From Pantoea piersonii (GTDB lineage Bacteria; Pseudomonadota; Gammaproteobacteria; Enterobacterales; Enterobacteriaceae): 64,000 nucleotides of DNA. The notes beneath the pieces were generated by a model. It was not told the origin of the DNA. It was given only the letters and a program-made list of their open reading frames with translations, and did no database searches. Location of the stretch: assembly GCF_003612015.1 (NCBI RefSeq), contig NZ_RARB01000001.1:930001-994000 (forward strand). The letters run 5' to 3'. Shown here in pieces: positions 51,308-60,769 of this stretch (the first letter of the stretch is position 1; every line of letters begins with the position of its first letter). The position numbers and the translations under genes are program-made.

Positions 51308-52290
51308 TTAAACGTCATCTTCCTCTGATGATTACGCTGCTGGTGTTTGTCGCTGGCTATCTTTTCTGTCTGAGCCAGTTTCCTGGCTTCGCCTCAACGC
51401 GCGTAATCTGCAATATCCTGACCGATAACGCTTTTCTCGGCATTATCGCCGTCGGCATGACTTTTGTGATCCTCTCTGGCGGCATCGATCTGTCGGTGGG
51501 CGCGGTGATCGCTTTCACCGGCGTGTTTCTGGCGCGCGCCATTGGCGATCTGCATATTCATCCGCTGCTGGCATTCGCCATTATTCTGGCGGCGGGCGCG
51601 CTGTTCGGCGCGATGATGGGCTGGCTGATCGACGCGCTGAAGATCCCGGCGTTTATTATTACGCTGGCAGGCATGTTTTTCCTGCGCGGCTGCAGTTATC
51701 TGGTATCGGAGAACTCAATTCCCATTGATCATCCGCTCTATGCCACGCTTTCCAGTCTGGCGTGGAAAGTGCCGGGCGGCGGTCGCCTGAGTTTGCTGGC
51801 GCTGGTTATGTTGCTGGTGGTGGCGGGCGGGATTTTGCTTGCCCACCGTACGCGGTTCGGCAATCAGGTCTACGCCATAGGTGGCAACGTGACCTCGGCG
51901 CAGCTGATGGGGATCTCTACCCGTGCCACCACCATCCGCATTTATATGCTGTCGACCACGCTGGCGACGCTGGCGGGTATCGTTTTTTCCATTTATACCT
52001 CGGCGGGCTATGCGCTGGCGGGACTGGGCGTCGAGCTGGACGCTATCGCCTCGGTGGTGATTGGCGGCACGCTGCTCTCCGGCGGCGTCGGTACGGTGCT
52101 CGGCACGCTGTTCGGGGTGTTGATTCAGGGGCTGATCCAGACCTGGATTAACTTTGACGGCACGCTGAGCTCCTGGTGGACCAAGATCGCCATTGGGATT
52201 TTACTGTTCGCCTTTATCGCGCTGCAGCGTCTGCTGACGGTGATGTGGGACCGGCAGAAAAATGCGCCGGTGAAGCGGATAGCGACCTGA
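51304..52290 (+). CDS. yjfF: YjfF, galactofuranose ABC permease
   Basis: Second CUT2 permease of the importer, 328 residues. It starts MIKRHLPLMITLLVF, overlapping the ytfT stop by ATGA. GMTFVILSGGIDLSVGAVIAF and LLSGGVGTVLGTLFGV are conserved. Last gene of ytfQRT-yjfF, followed by a clear terminator. Confidence 0.95.
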   Translation: MIKRHLPLMITLLVFVAGYLFCLSQFPGFASTRVICNILTDNAFLGIIAVGMTFVILSGGIDLSVGAVIAFTGVFLARAIGDLHIHPLLAFAIILAAGALFGAMMGWLIDALKIPAFIITLAGMFFLRGCSYLVSENSIPIDHPLYATLSSLAWKVPGGGRLSLLALVMLLVVAGGILLAHRTRFGNQVYAIGGNVTSAQLMGISTRATTIRIYMLSTTLATLAGIVFSIYTSAGYALAGLGVELDAIASVVIGGTLLSGGVGTVLGTLFGVLIQGLIQTWINFDGTLSSWWTKIAIGILLFAFIALQRLLTVMWDRQKNAPVKRIAT

Positions 52291-52306
52291 GGGTTTGTTG
52301 TTGACT

Positions 52307-52330
52307 AAGCCGCCTGCGGGCGGCTTTTTT
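52307..52330 (+). terminator. Terminator after yjfF
   Basis: AAGCCGCC-TGCG-GGCGGCTT followed by more T. Confidence 0.92.
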
Positions 52331-52377
52331 GTGACGGTGAGAATGTGCTTTAAGCGGGCCAGCGCTACACCTTGTTC

Positions 52378-52398
52378 AAAAACGCTCCCGGCGTTTTT
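52378..52398. terminator. Second terminator-like hairpin between yjfF and araA
   Basis: AAAAACGC-TCCCG-GCGTTTTT, a perfect 8-base stem with A and T ends. It lies in a region that shares short motifs with the ydgJ-add spacer. Confidence 0.6.
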
Positions 52399-52529
52399 AT
52401 CCATGGCTCGGACGCGTTGCTCTTCGGGCAGAACCCTTGAACGTATTGGCTATTGCATTGCTGTTTTAAACAAACCGCACAGCGGTAAATCAGGGAGGGA
52501 GATGGACAGTTCGGTCTTTCTTAAACAAC

Positions 52530-52554
52530 AGCGCCGACTTTAAACGTCGGCGCT
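52530..52554. terminator. Hairpin after araA
   Basis: AGCGCCGAC-TTTAAAC-GTCGGCGCT, a 9-pair perfect stem. The minus strand continues GTTGTTT, the plus strand GATTTTC. It lies 20 bases beyond the araA stop. Confidence 0.75.
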
Positions 52555-52573
52555 GATTTTCTCTCATAACAAC

Positions 52574-54076
52574 TTAGCGTTTCGAACGGTAATAAACTTC
52601 GTTCCAGCGCAGCGCGTCTTTAAACGCCGGCAGCCGCGTATGCTCGTCAATTACCAGCACTTCGATATCGTTCATCTCGCCGTAGAGATACATATCATCC
52701 AGCGTCAGCGCCTGACTGAATACCGTATGGTGCGCGCCGCCCGCCAGAATCCAGGCTTCCGATGCGGTTGCCAGCGACGGCTGGGCGCGCCACAGCGCAC
52801 GCGCGACCGGCAGCTTCGGCAGCGGTTTCGGTTGCTCAATCGCATCCACCACGTTTACCAGCAGGCGGAAACGATCGCCCATATCGATAACGCTGGCGTT
52901 AACCGCGCGTCCGGCTGGCGTTGAGAAGATCAGGCGCGCCGGATCGGCTTTGCCGCCGATGCCAAGGAACTGTACGTCGATCAGCGGCTTCTCTTCTTTA
53001 GCGACAGAGGGGCACACTTCCAGCATATGCGAGCCTAACACCAGGTCATTGCCGGGCGAGAAGTGATAGGTGTAATCCTCCATAAACGAGGTGCCGCCGG
53101 GACGATCGCCCGCAAGAACTTTGAAAATGCGCAGCAGCGCGGCGGTTTTCCAGTCGCCTTCGCCGGCGAAGCCGTAGCCCTGGCCCATCAGACGCTGTAC
53201 CGCCAGGCCGGGAAGCTGCGTCATGCCGTGCAGCGTCTGGAAGTTGGTGGTAAAGGCTTTACAGCCTTCATCGTCAAGGAAGCGCTTGATGCCGATCTCG
53301 ATCCGCGCCGCGTCCAGCACGTTCTGGCGCTTTTCGCCGCCGCTGGCCGCCACGTCGCTGAAGCGATAGAGGCTTTCATACTCATCGATCAGGGCGTTGA
53401 CCTCGCCGTCGCTGACCTGATTGATCACCTCGACCAGATCGCCGACGCCCCAGCCGTTGACCGCATAGCCGAACTGGATCTGCGCGGCCACTTTATCCCC
53501 TTCGGTAACCGCCACTTCGCGCATATTGTCGCCGAAGCGCGCCACTTTCAGCTGCTGGCTGCTCTGCTTCGCGAATGCGGCGCGCATCCAGTTGCCGATA
53601 CGTTGCTGGCTGGCCGGGTCCTGCCAGTGGCCGGTCACCACGCTGTGCTGCAGGCCCATGCGCGCGCCAATAAAGCCGAACTCGCGGCCGCCGTGCGCGG
53701 TCTGGTTCAGGTTCATAAAGTCCATATCCATGCTGTCCCACGGGATCTCCGCATTGAACTGGGTATGGAACTGCAGCAGCGGCTTGTTCAGCACGCTCAG
53801 CCCGCCGATCCACATTTTGGCGGGCGAGAAGGTGTGCAGCCAGGTGATGATACCGACGCAGCTGTCGTCGTGGCTGGCGTCGCGGCAGAGCGCCAGCGCT
53901 TCATCCGGCGACTTCACCAGCGGCTTGACGATAAGCTTTAACGGCAAGGCGGAAGAGGCATTGAGTCCTTCCACCACCTGGCGCGCGTGCGCTTCGACCT
54001 GACGCAGGGTTTCCGGGCCATAAAGATGCTGCGTGCCGATCACAAACCATACGCTGTGCGCGTTGTACTGATCCAT
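52574..54076 (-). CDS. araA: L-arabinose isomerase
   Basis: Converts L-arabinose to L-ribulose. 500 residues, the E. coli length. The N terminus [20 protein letters not shown], the central [21 protein letters not shown] and the end [13 protein letters not shown] are diagnostic, with metal ligands including Glu and His residues of the family. Second gene of araBA, 11 bases after araB. No araD follows it. Confidence 0.97.
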   Translation of the reverse strand: MDQYNAHSVWFVIGTQHLYGPETLRQVEAHARQVVEGLNASSALPLKLIVKPLVKSPDEALALCRDASHDDSCVGIITWLHTFSPAKMWIGGLSVLNKPLLQFHTQFNAEIPWDSMDMDFMNLNQTAHGGREFGFIGARMGLQHSVVTGHWQDPASQQRIGNWMRAAFAKQSSQQLKVARFGDNMREVAVTEGDKVAAQIQFGYAVNGWGVGDLVEVINQVSDGEVNALIDEYESLYRFSDVAASGGEKRQNVLDAARIEIGIKRFLDDEGCKAFTTNFQTLHGMTQLPGLAVQRLMGQGYGFAGEGDWKTAALLRIFKVLAGDRPGGTSFMEDYTYHFSPGNDLVLGSHMLEVCPSVAKEEKPLIDVQFLGIGGKADPARLIFSTPAGRAVNASVIDMGDRFRLLVNVVDAIEQPKPLPKLPVARALWRAQPSLATASEAWILAGGAHHTVFSQALTLDDMYLYGEMNDIEVLVIDEHTRLPAFKDALRWNEVYYRSKR

Positions 54077-54087
54077 AAAACCACTCC

Positions 54088-55773
54088 TTAATTAGCGTTG
54101 GCGGGGCGCGACGCATACTGCGGCTCAGCCGCCGCGCACCAGAGTTGATAACGTTCATAAAGCTGCTGATAGCGCGCGACTCGCGCGGCGTCGGGCTGGA
54201 GCGTGACGGCGACCGGACTGGCCATCGCTTTCTGCGCCTCGGGCACCGTGGCGTAAACGCCTGCGGCGACGGCGGCGAAAATCGCCGCGCCCAGCGCGCA
54301 GCACTCATCCGAGGCGACGATATCCAGCGGGCGGTTCATTACGTCGCAGCACGCCTGCATGATGGCAGGTGATTTGCGCGCGATGCCGCCCAGCGTCAGG
54401 ATGTTCTCTACCGGGATCTGCTGCTGTTCGAAGCACTCCATAATGGCGCGTGCGCCGAAGGCGGTTGCGGCGATCAGGCCGCCGAACAGGGCGGGCGCGT
54501 CGGTGCCGAGGTTAAGGTCGGTGATAACTCCTTTCAGGCGCTGGTTGGCGTTGGGGGTACGTCGACCGTTGAACCAGTCGAGCACCACCGGCAGATGATC
54601 CAGCTGCGGATCGGCGGCCCAGGCCTCGGTCAGCTGGCGGATCAGGTTGCGCTGCAGCTCGGCCAGCTGCGGCTGAAGTTCAGGATGTTGCGCCGCCGCC
54701 TGCTGCAGCGGCCAGCCGAGCAGGCGGCTGAACCAGGCGTAAATATCGCCGAACGCCGACTGACCCGCTTCACAGCCGATAGCGCCCGGCATAACGCTGC
54801 CGTCTACCTGACCGCAGATGCCTTTAATGGCGCGATCGCCGACCCGCTGCGCGTCAGCGATCAGGATGTCGCAGGTTGATGTGCCAATCACTTTCACCAG
54901 CGTATAGGGCTGTGCGCCAGCGCCGACCGCGCCCATATGGCAGTCGAACGCGCCGCCAGCAATAGTCACGCTCTGCTGCAGGCCGAGCCGCTGCGCCCAT
55001 TCGGCGCTGAGCGTGCCGACCGGGATATCGGCGGTCCAGGTGTCGCTGAACAGCGGCGAGTCGAGCTGCTGCGTCAGCAGCGGGTCGAGCGCGTTCAGGA
55101 AGTCGGGATCGGGCAGGCCCTGCCAGTCGGGATGCCACAGCGCCTTATGACCGGCGGCGCAGCGGCTACGGCGCAGAGTGGCGGGCGCGGTAGTGCCGCT
55201 CAGCAGTGCTGGCACCCAGTCGCACAGCTCAACCCAGGAGACGGCAGCGTCGCGAACGGCGGCGTCGGCGCGCGAAACGTGCAGGATTTTCGCCCAGAAC
55301 CATTCAGAGGAGTAGATGCCGCCGATATAGCGGCTGTAGTCGGTAAAGCGTCCGCTGCGGCACAGCTGATTAATCGCTTCCGCTTCTTCGATAGCGGTGT
55401 GATCTTTCCACAGCACAAACATCGCGTTGGGGTTATCGGCAAAATCGGGACGCAGCGCCAGCACGTTGCCGTCGCGGTCGATGGGGGCAGGCGTCGAGCC
55501 GGTGGTATCGACACCGATTCCCGTGACGCTGTCACGTTGAGCGGGCGTCAGCGCCTCAAGCACGCCCAGCAGCGCCTGCTCCATCGCCTCTATATAGTCC
55601 AGCGGATGGTGACGAAAGCGGTTGGCATGAGGATCGCTGTACATGCCCCGTTGCCAGCGCGAATAGTTCACTACGGCGGTTTTCAGCTCGCTACCGCTGT
55701 CGCAGTCCACCGCCAGCGCACGTACCGAATCACTGCCAAAATCGAGACCCAGAGTGATGGCTCCAGCACGCAT
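54088..55773 (-). CDS. araB: Ribulokinase
   Basis: Phosphorylates L-ribulose to L-ribulose-5-phosphate. FGGY-family kinase, 561 residues (E. coli 566). [19 protein letters not shown] is the N-terminal phosphate loop. [18 protein letters not shown] and [18 protein letters not shown] are strongly conserved. The C-terminal half contains [19 protein letters not shown]. First gene of araBA, divergent from araFGH. Confidence 0.97.
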   Translation of the reverse strand: MRAGAITLGLDFGSDSVRALAVDCDSGSELKTAVVNYSRWQRGMYSDPHANRFRHHPLDYIEAMEQALLGVLEALTPAQRDSVTGIGVDTTGSTPAPIDRDGNVLALRPDFADNPNAMFVLWKDHTAIEEAEAINQLCRSGRFTDYSRYIGGIYSSEWFWAKILHVSRADAAVRDAAVSWVELCDWVPALLSGTTAPATLRRSRCAAGHKALWHPDWQGLPDPDFLNALDPLLTQQLDSPLFSDTWTADIPVGTLSAEWAQRLGLQQSVTIAGGAFDCHMGAVGAGAQPYTLVKVIGTSTCDILIADAQRVGDRAIKGICGQVDGSVMPGAIGCEAGQSAFGDIYAWFSRLLGWPLQQAAAQHPELQPQLAELQRNLIRQLTEAWAADPQLDHLPVVLDWFNGRRTPNANQRLKGVITDLNLGTDAPALFGGLIAATAFGARAIMECFEQQQIPVENILTLGGIARKSPAIMQACCDVMNRPLDIVASDECCALGAAIFAAVAAGVYATVPEAQKAMASPVAVTLQPDAARVARYQQLYERYQLWCAAAEPQYASRPANAN

Positions 55774-55853
55774 CGGAAATCTCCTGTTATGAATAATCGT
55801 CTCTCCATCCTGTGGCGGCGGCGCAAGAAACGTTATTCACCAATCGCTGAGAA

Positions 55854-55870
55854 TATGCACTTTTCTGCCA
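55854..55870. promoter_or_regulatory. AraC-like half-site, araB-proximal
   Basis: TATGCACTTTTCTGCCA matches the AraC half-site pattern TATGGA-N6-TGCTA at most conserved positions. Confidence 0.5.
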
Positions 55871-55883
55871 TGGGCAGCGATTT

Positions 55884-55899
55884 TGTGATCGCCGACAAA
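55884..55899. promoter_or_regulatory. CRP-like site in the ara control region
   Basis: TGTGATCGCCGACAAA keeps the left CRP half exactly, with a weak right half. Confidence 0.4.
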
Positions 55900-55928
55900 A
55901 GTTACCTCTCGGTTAAAATTGCTGAATA

Positions 55929-55945
55929 TATGGAACATTTTGTCG
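55929..55945. promoter_or_regulatory. AraC-like half-site, araF-proximal
   Basis: TATGGAACATTTTGTCG has the exact TATGGA half and spacing of the AraC site. Confidence 0.5.
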
Positions 55946-55956
55946 TGATTTCAGGG

Positions 55957-55973
55957 TGTGATACCGCTCTACA
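55957..55973. promoter_or_regulatory. Second CRP-like site in the ara control region
   Basis: TGTGA-TACCGC-TCTACA resembles TGTGA-N6-TCACA with one inserted base in the right half. Confidence 0.35.
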
Positions 55974-56141
55974 TTTTTCATCGGCTTTCCCGCTACAACT
56001 AGCCCAGCGTTTGTGCAGGCTTTACTCAATCGCCCGTCTAACGCGCTGATTTTCATCCGTACCCAAAAAAGAAAATTGACTGGTAGCGTTTACACCGATT
56101 CGTTAACAGCAGTGAAAAATACCCTAGCGCCGGAGAGCATC

Positions 56142-57125
56142 ATGCATAAATTCACTAAAGCGTTCGCGGCCATCGGCCTGGCAGCGGTTATGTCACATTC
56201 CGCTATCGCCGAGACCATGAAGCTGGGATTTCTGGTCAAGCAGCCTGAAGAACCCTGGTTCCAGACCGAATGGAAATTCGCGGACAAAGCCGGGAAGGAT
56301 TTAGGCTTTGAAGTGATCAAAATCGCCATTCCCGACGGCGAGAAAACCCTTAACGCCATCGACAGCCTCGCCGCCAGCGGTGCGAAAGGCTTCGTTATCT
56401 GCACCCCCGATCCCAAGCTCGGTTCCGCTATCGTCGCCAAGGCGCGCGGTTACGATCTGAAGGTGATCGCCGTCGACGATCAGTTCGTCAACGCCAAAGG
56501 CAAACCGATGGACAGCGTGCCGCTGGTGATGATGGCCGCGACCAAAATCGGCGAGCGTCAGGGACAGGAGCTGTATAAAGAGATGCAGAAGCGCGGCTGG
56601 AACGCCAAAGAGACCGGCGTGATGGCGATTACCGCCAACGAGCTGGACACCGCGCGCCGCCGTACCGGCGGTTCGATGGAGGCGCTGAAAGCAGCCGGCT
56701 TCCCGGCGGCGCAGATCTATCAGGTTCCTACCAAATCCAACGATATTCCCGGCGCGTTTGACGCAGGCAACTCGCTGCTGGTGCAGCATCCCGAAGTGAA
56801 ACACTGGCTTATCGTCGGCATGAACGACAACACCGTGCTGGGCGGCGTGCGCGCCACCGAAGGCCAGGGCTTTAAGGCAGCCGACGTGATCGGTATCGGC
56901 ATCAACGGCGTCGACGCGATAAGCGAACTGTCGAAAGACAAAGCGACCGGCTTCTACGGCTCGCTGCTGCCCAGCCCGGACGTGCATGGCTACAAGAGCA
57001 GCCAGATGCTCTACGACTGGGTGAGCAAAGGTGCTGAGCCGCCGAAATTCACCGAAGTCACCGACGTAGTGCTGATTACCCGCGACAACTTTAAAACCGA
57101 ACTGGCGAAGAAAGGGTTGATGTAA
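56142..57125 (+). CDS. araF: AraF, L-arabinose periplasmic binding protein
   Basis: High-affinity arabinose-binding protein of AraFGH, 327 residues (E. coli 329). A signal peptide of about 22 residues ([16 protein letters not shown]...SAIA) is followed by [21 protein letters not shown]. The [14 protein letters not shown] and [13 protein letters not shown] regions line the sugar site. The ATG at 56142 is chosen because it gives a proper signal peptide. Confidence 0.96.
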   Translation: MHKFTKAFAAIGLAAVMSHSAIAETMKLGFLVKQPEEPWFQTEWKFADKAGKDLGFEVIKIAIPDGEKTLNAIDSLAASGAKGFVICTPDPKLGSAIVAKARGYDLKVIAVDDQFVNAKGKPMDSVPLVMMAATKIGERQGQELYKEMQKRGWNAKETGVMAITANELDTARRRTGGSMEALKAAGFPAAQIYQVPTKSNDIPGAFDAGNSLLVQHPEVKHWLIVGMNDNTVLGGVRATEGQGFKAADVIGIGINGVDAISELSKDKATGFYGSLLPSPDVHGYKSSQMLYDWVSKGAEPPKFTEVTDVVLITRDNFKTELAKKGLM

Positions 57126-57136
57126 ACCCGCGTACC

Positions 57137-57160
57137 GTGCCGCCGCGCATGCGGCGGCAC
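57137..57160 (+). repeat. Intercistronic hairpin between araF and araG
   Basis: GTGCCGCCGC-GCAT-GCGGCGGCAC, perfect 10-base arms without a T run. Probably stabilises the araF portion of the mRNA, giving more binding protein than transporter. Confidence 0.75.
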
Positions 57161-57187
57161 CTTAACGGTAAACCCAGAGGAGTTACC

Positions 57188-58708
57188 ATGAATAGCGAGC
57201 CAACCTTTCTGTCGTTTCATGGCATCAGCAAGACTTTTCCCGGCGTTAAAGCGCTGCAGGATATCTCGTTCGAATGTCGCGGCGGCGAAGTGCACGCCCT
57301 GATGGGCGAGAACGGCGCGGGCAAATCCACGCTGCTGAAAATTCTCAGCGGCAGCTATCAGCCCAGCGGCGGCGAGATCCGCATTAAAGGCGAGCCGGTC
57401 AGTTTTCAGCATACCAGCGACGCGCTGGATGCGGGCGTCGCCATCATCTACCAGGAGCTGCATCTGGTGCCGGAAATGAGCGTGGCGGAGAACATCTATC
57501 TCGGCCAGATCCCGCACAAGCGCGGCCTGGTAAACCGCAAGCTGCTGCGCTACGAAGCGGGCCTGCAGCTGAAAAACCTCGGCATGGATATCGATCCCGA
57601 TATGCCGCTGAAATATCTCTCGCTCGGCCAGTGGCAGATGGTAGAGATAGCCAAGGCGCTGGCGCGCAACGCGCGCATTATCGCCTTTGACGAGCCGACC
57701 AGCTCGCTCTCCGCGCGCGAAATCGACAACCTGTTCCGCGTTATCCGCCAGCTGCGCGCGGAAGGGCGCGTGGTGCTCTACGTGTCGCACCGCATGGAGG
57801 AGATTTTCGCGCTGAGCGACGCCATTACCGTGTTTAAAGATGGCCGCTACGTTCGCACCTTTACCGATATGTCCAATACCCATCACGACGATCTGGTGCA
57901 GGCGATGGTGGGACGCAACCTCGGCGATATTTATGGCTATACGCCGCGTCCGCACGGACCGGTGCGCCTGGTGCTGGAGAAGGTCGAGGCGAAGGGGGTG
58001 CGCGAACCCATTTCGCTCGAGGTGCGCGCCGGTGAAATCGTCGGCCTGTTCGGGCTGGTGGGCGCCGGACGCAGCGAGCTGATGAAAGGGGTGTTCGGCG
58101 CGACCCGACTGCGCGGCGGACGCATCCTGCTGGACGGCGAAGTGGTGAAGCTGCGCGAGCCTATCGACGCGATTCGCGCCGGCATCATGCTCTGCCCGGA
58201 AGATCGTAAAGCGGAAGGGATTATTCCGGTGCACTCGGTGCGCGACAATATCAATATCAGCGCGCGGCGCCACAACCTGACCGCCGGCTGCCTGATAAAA
58301 AACCAGTGGGAGGCGAGCAACGCCGACAGCCATATCCGCTCGCTCAATATCAAAACGCCCCATGCCGGGCAGCTGATTATGAATCTTTCCGGCGGCAACC
58401 AGCAAAAGGCGATTCTGGGCCGCTGGCTGTCGGAAGAGATGAAGGTGATCCTGCTGGACGAACCGACGCGCGGCATCGACGTCGGCGCGAAACATGAGAT
58501 CTACAACCTGATCTATCAGCTGGCGAGCAAAGGCATCGCGGTGCTGTTCGCCTCCAGCGACCTGCCGGAAGTGATGGGCCTTGCCGACCGCATCGTGGTG
58601 ATGCGCGAAGGCGCCATCGCTGGCGAACTGCTGCATGACGACGCCACGGAGCAGCAGACGCTGAGCCTGGCGATGCCTAAAACCACCCAAGCGGCCGCTG
58701 TGGCCTGA
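57188..58708 (+). CDS. araG: AraG, arabinose ABC ATPase
   Basis: CUT2 double ATPase, 506 residues (E. coli 504). First half: [16 protein letters not shown] and [12 protein letters not shown]. Second half: degenerate Walker A ([10 protein letters not shown]), [15 protein letters not shown] and [14 protein letters not shown]. Starts at ATG 57188 after GAGGAG. Energises AraH. Confidence 0.96.
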   Translation: MNSEPTFLSFHGISKTFPGVKALQDISFECRGGEVHALMGENGAGKSTLLKILSGSYQPSGGEIRIKGEPVSFQHTSDALDAGVAIIYQELHLVPEMSVAENIYLGQIPHKRGLVNRKLLRYEAGLQLKNLGMDIDPDMPLKYLSLGQWQMVEIAKALARNARIIAFDEPTSSLSAREIDNLFRVIRQLRAEGRVVLYVSHRMEEIFALSDAITVFKDGRYVRTFTDMSNTHHDDLVQAMVGRNLGDIYGYTPRPHGPVRLVLEKVEAKGVREPISLEVRAGEIVGLFGLVGAGRSELMKGVFGATRLRGGRILLDGEVVKLREPIDAIRAGIMLCPEDRKAEGIIPVHSVRDNINISARRHNLTAGCLIKNQWEASNADSHIRSLNIKTPHAGQLIMNLSGGNQQKAILGRWLSEEMKVILLDEPTRGIDVGAKHEIYNLIYQLASKGIAVLFASSDLPEVMGLADRIVVMREGAIAGELLHDDATEQQTLSLAMPKTTQAAAVA

Positions 58709-58722
58709 CAGAGGAAAATATT

Positions 58723-59709
58723 ATGTCTTCATCCACAACTTCAGGTACGCCGCCGGTTCAGCAGCGCAGCGGCATGCGCTTTGGGCGTATCTGGGATAAC
58801 TTCGGCATGCTGGTGGTGTTCGCGCTGCTGTTCATCGCCTGCGCCGTGTTCGTGCCAAACTTCGGCTCCTTTATCAATATGAAAGGTCTGGGCCTGGCGA
58901 TGTCGATGTCGGGCATGGTGGCGTGCGGCATGTTGTTTTGCCTCGCCTCCGGTGATTTTGACCTCTCGGTCGCGTCGGTAATCGCCTGCGCTGGCGTGGT
59001 CACCGCCGTGGTGATCAATATGACCGAAAGCCTGTGGATCGGCGTGTTCGCTGGCCTGCTGATCGGCGTTGCCACCGGCTTTATCAACGGCTTTGTGATT
59101 GCGCGCCTGAAAATCAACGCGCTGATCACCACGCTGGCGACCATGCAGATCGTGCGCGGTCTGGCCTATATCTTCTCCGACGGCAAAGCGGTCGGCATCG
59201 AGGATGAGCGCTTTTTTACCCTCGGCTTCGCCAACTGGCTTGGCGTGCCTGCGCCTATCTGGCTCACCATTGCGACCATGCTGATTTTCGGCTTCCTGCT
59301 GAACAAAACTACCTTTGGCCGCAACACGCTGGCGATCGGTGGTAATGAAGAGGCGGCGCGTCTGGCGGGCGTGCCGGTGGTGCGCACCCGCATCATCATC
59401 TTTATACTCTCCGGGCTGGTGTCGGCGGCGGCGGGCATTATTCTCGCCTCGCGTATGACCAGCGGCCAGCCGATGACCTCGCTGGGCTATGAGCTGGTGG
59501 TGATCTCCGCCTGCGTACTGGGCGGCGTCTCGCTGAAGGGCGGCATCGGCAAAATCTCCTATGTCGTGGCTGGCGTGCTGATCCTCGGCACCGTTGAAAA
59601 TGCAATGAATTTACTGAATATCTCGCCATTCTCACAGTACGTGGTGCGTGGTCTGATACTGTTAGCGGCGGTGATTTTCGACCGCTATAAACAAAAGAAT
59701 AAAGCCTGA
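58723..59709 (+). CDS. araH: AraH, arabinose ABC permease
   Basis: CUT2 permease, 328 residues, with about ten helices after a short cytoplasmic N terminus. The GMLFCLASGDFDLSVASVIA, LAIGGNEEAARLAGV and LGGVSLKGGIGKI stretches are typical. It follows araG by 14 bases with AGAGGA, and is followed by araC. Confidence 0.96.
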   Translation: MSSSTTSGTPPVQQRSGMRFGRIWDNFGMLVVFALLFIACAVFVPNFGSFINMKGLGLAMSMSGMVACGMLFCLASGDFDLSVASVIACAGVVTAVVINMTESLWIGVFAGLLIGVATGFINGFVIARLKINALITTLATMQIVRGLAYIFSDGKAVGIEDERFFTLGFANWLGVPAPIWLTIATMLIFGFLLNKTTFGRNTLAIGGNEEAARLAGVPVVRTRIIIFILSGLVSAAAGIILASRMTSGQPMTSLGYELVVISACVLGGVSLKGGIGKISYVVAGVLILGTVENAMNLLNISPFSQYVVRGLILLAAVIFDRYKQKNKA

Positions 59710-59721
59710 CGGCAAAAAGAC

Positions 59722-59745
59722 GCGGCGCCCGGTGGCGCCGCGCAC
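59722..59745 (+). repeat. GC-rich hairpin between araH and araC
   Basis: GCGGCGCC-CGGT-GGCGCCGC (within 59723-59743) without a T run. It may reduce, but not block, read-through into araC. Confidence 0.6.
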
Positions 59746-59773
59746 TGATTAACCATGACTGAGTGAGGGCGTT

Positions 59774-60691
59774 ATGTACCACCGTGAATCCACAGCGGCG
59801 CAGCAAAATCCTCTGTTGCCCGGTTATCCCTTTAACGCCTGGCTGGTCGCCGGGCTGACGCCTATCGCGGCCGACGGCCCGCTCGACTTTTTTATTGACC
59901 GTCCCCACGGTATGAAAGGTTTTATTCTTAACCTCACCATTAAAGGCAAAGGTCGCGTTTTCGACGGCGAGAACGGCTTTGACTGTCTGCCGGGCGATAT
60001 GCTGCTGTTCCAGCCGAAAACCCCTCACTACTACGGACGCGCGCCGGACAGTCCCGAATGGCATCACCGCTGGGTTTACTTTCGACCGCGCGCCTACTGG
60101 AACGACTGGCTGCAGTGGCAGGACGCGCGCGAAGGCGTAGGGCGGCTGCATCTCAACGAGACGCTGCGCGCCGAATTTGATCGCCTGTTCGCCAGCATCG
60201 AGCAGACCCATAACTCGGGTCGCCGCTTCGCCGAAGAGCTGGCAATGAACCTGCTGGAACGTCTGCTGCTGCGCGCGGTGGAAGAGGATCCGCGCAGTCA
60301 TCAGCAGGTGCGCGACCCGCGCATTATCGAAGCCTGCCAGTACGTCACCAACCATCTGGCCAGCGAAGTAAAAATTGAAGAGGTGGCGCGCCACGTCTGC
60401 CTTTCGCCGTCGCGCCTGGCGCACCTGTTCCGCGAGCAGATGGGCGTTAATCTGCTGCGCTGGCGCGAAGACCAGCGCGTGATCCGCGCCAAACTGCTGC
60501 TGCAAACCACGCAGGAACCTATCGCCAGCGTCGGGCGGGAAGTGGGTTACGACGATCAGCTCTATTTTTCACGTGTGTTCCGCAAACGCGTCGGCGTCAG
60601 CCCCAGCGACTTCCGTCGGCGCAACCAGGATGCGCAGGATACCTTGCTCGCTGAAACCCCCTGGCCGATGGCGCAGAGTGCTATCTCCTGA
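59774..60691 (+). CDS. araC: AraC, arabinose-responsive regulator
   Basis: Activator/repressor of arabinose genes, 305 residues (E. coli 292). The N-terminal arabinose-binding and dimerisation domain contains [14 protein letters not shown] and [21 protein letters not shown]. The C-terminal domain has two helix-turn-helix units, [20 protein letters not shown] and [21 protein letters not shown]. It is last after araFGH, 64 bases from araH, not divergent from araBA as in E. coli. Confidence 0.95.
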   Translation: MYHRESTAAQQNPLLPGYPFNAWLVAGLTPIAADGPLDFFIDRPHGMKGFILNLTIKGKGRVFDGENGFDCLPGDMLLFQPKTPHYYGRAPDSPEWHHRWVYFRPRAYWNDWLQWQDAREGVGRLHLNETLRAEFDRLFASIEQTHNSGRRFAEELAMNLLERLLLRAVEEDPRSHQQVRDPRIIEACQYVTNHLASEVKIEEVARHVCLSPSRLAHLFREQMGVNLLRWREDQRVIRAKLLLQTTQEPIASVGREVGYDDQLYFSRVFRKRVGVSPSDFRRRNQDAQDTLLAETPWPMAQSAIS

Positions 60692-60769
60692 TTTTTCGGG
60701 GGAATCCTGCTTGTTCTAACCGACGCTATGGTCTTAAATCAGTCGGGTATGCGAATAAGAGGAGTGATA

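Larger units (their letters stand above)
55774..56141. promoter_or_regulatory. Divergent araBA / araFGH control region
   Basis: A 368-base non-coding region between divergent arabinose operons. Two AraC-like half-sites and two CRP-like sites can be seen (listed separately). The layout predicts arabinose- and cAMP-dependent activation in both directions. The reading frame that extends araF upstream to 56013 has no ribosome site and no signal peptide. Confidence 0.6.

Noticed and set aside
57011..58690. 559-codon open frame antisense to araG, and a similar 474-codon frame antisense to ytfQ/ytfR
   Set aside because: High GC makes stop codons rare in the antisense frame of well-conserved genes; the sense products are clear AraG and YtfQ/YtfR.
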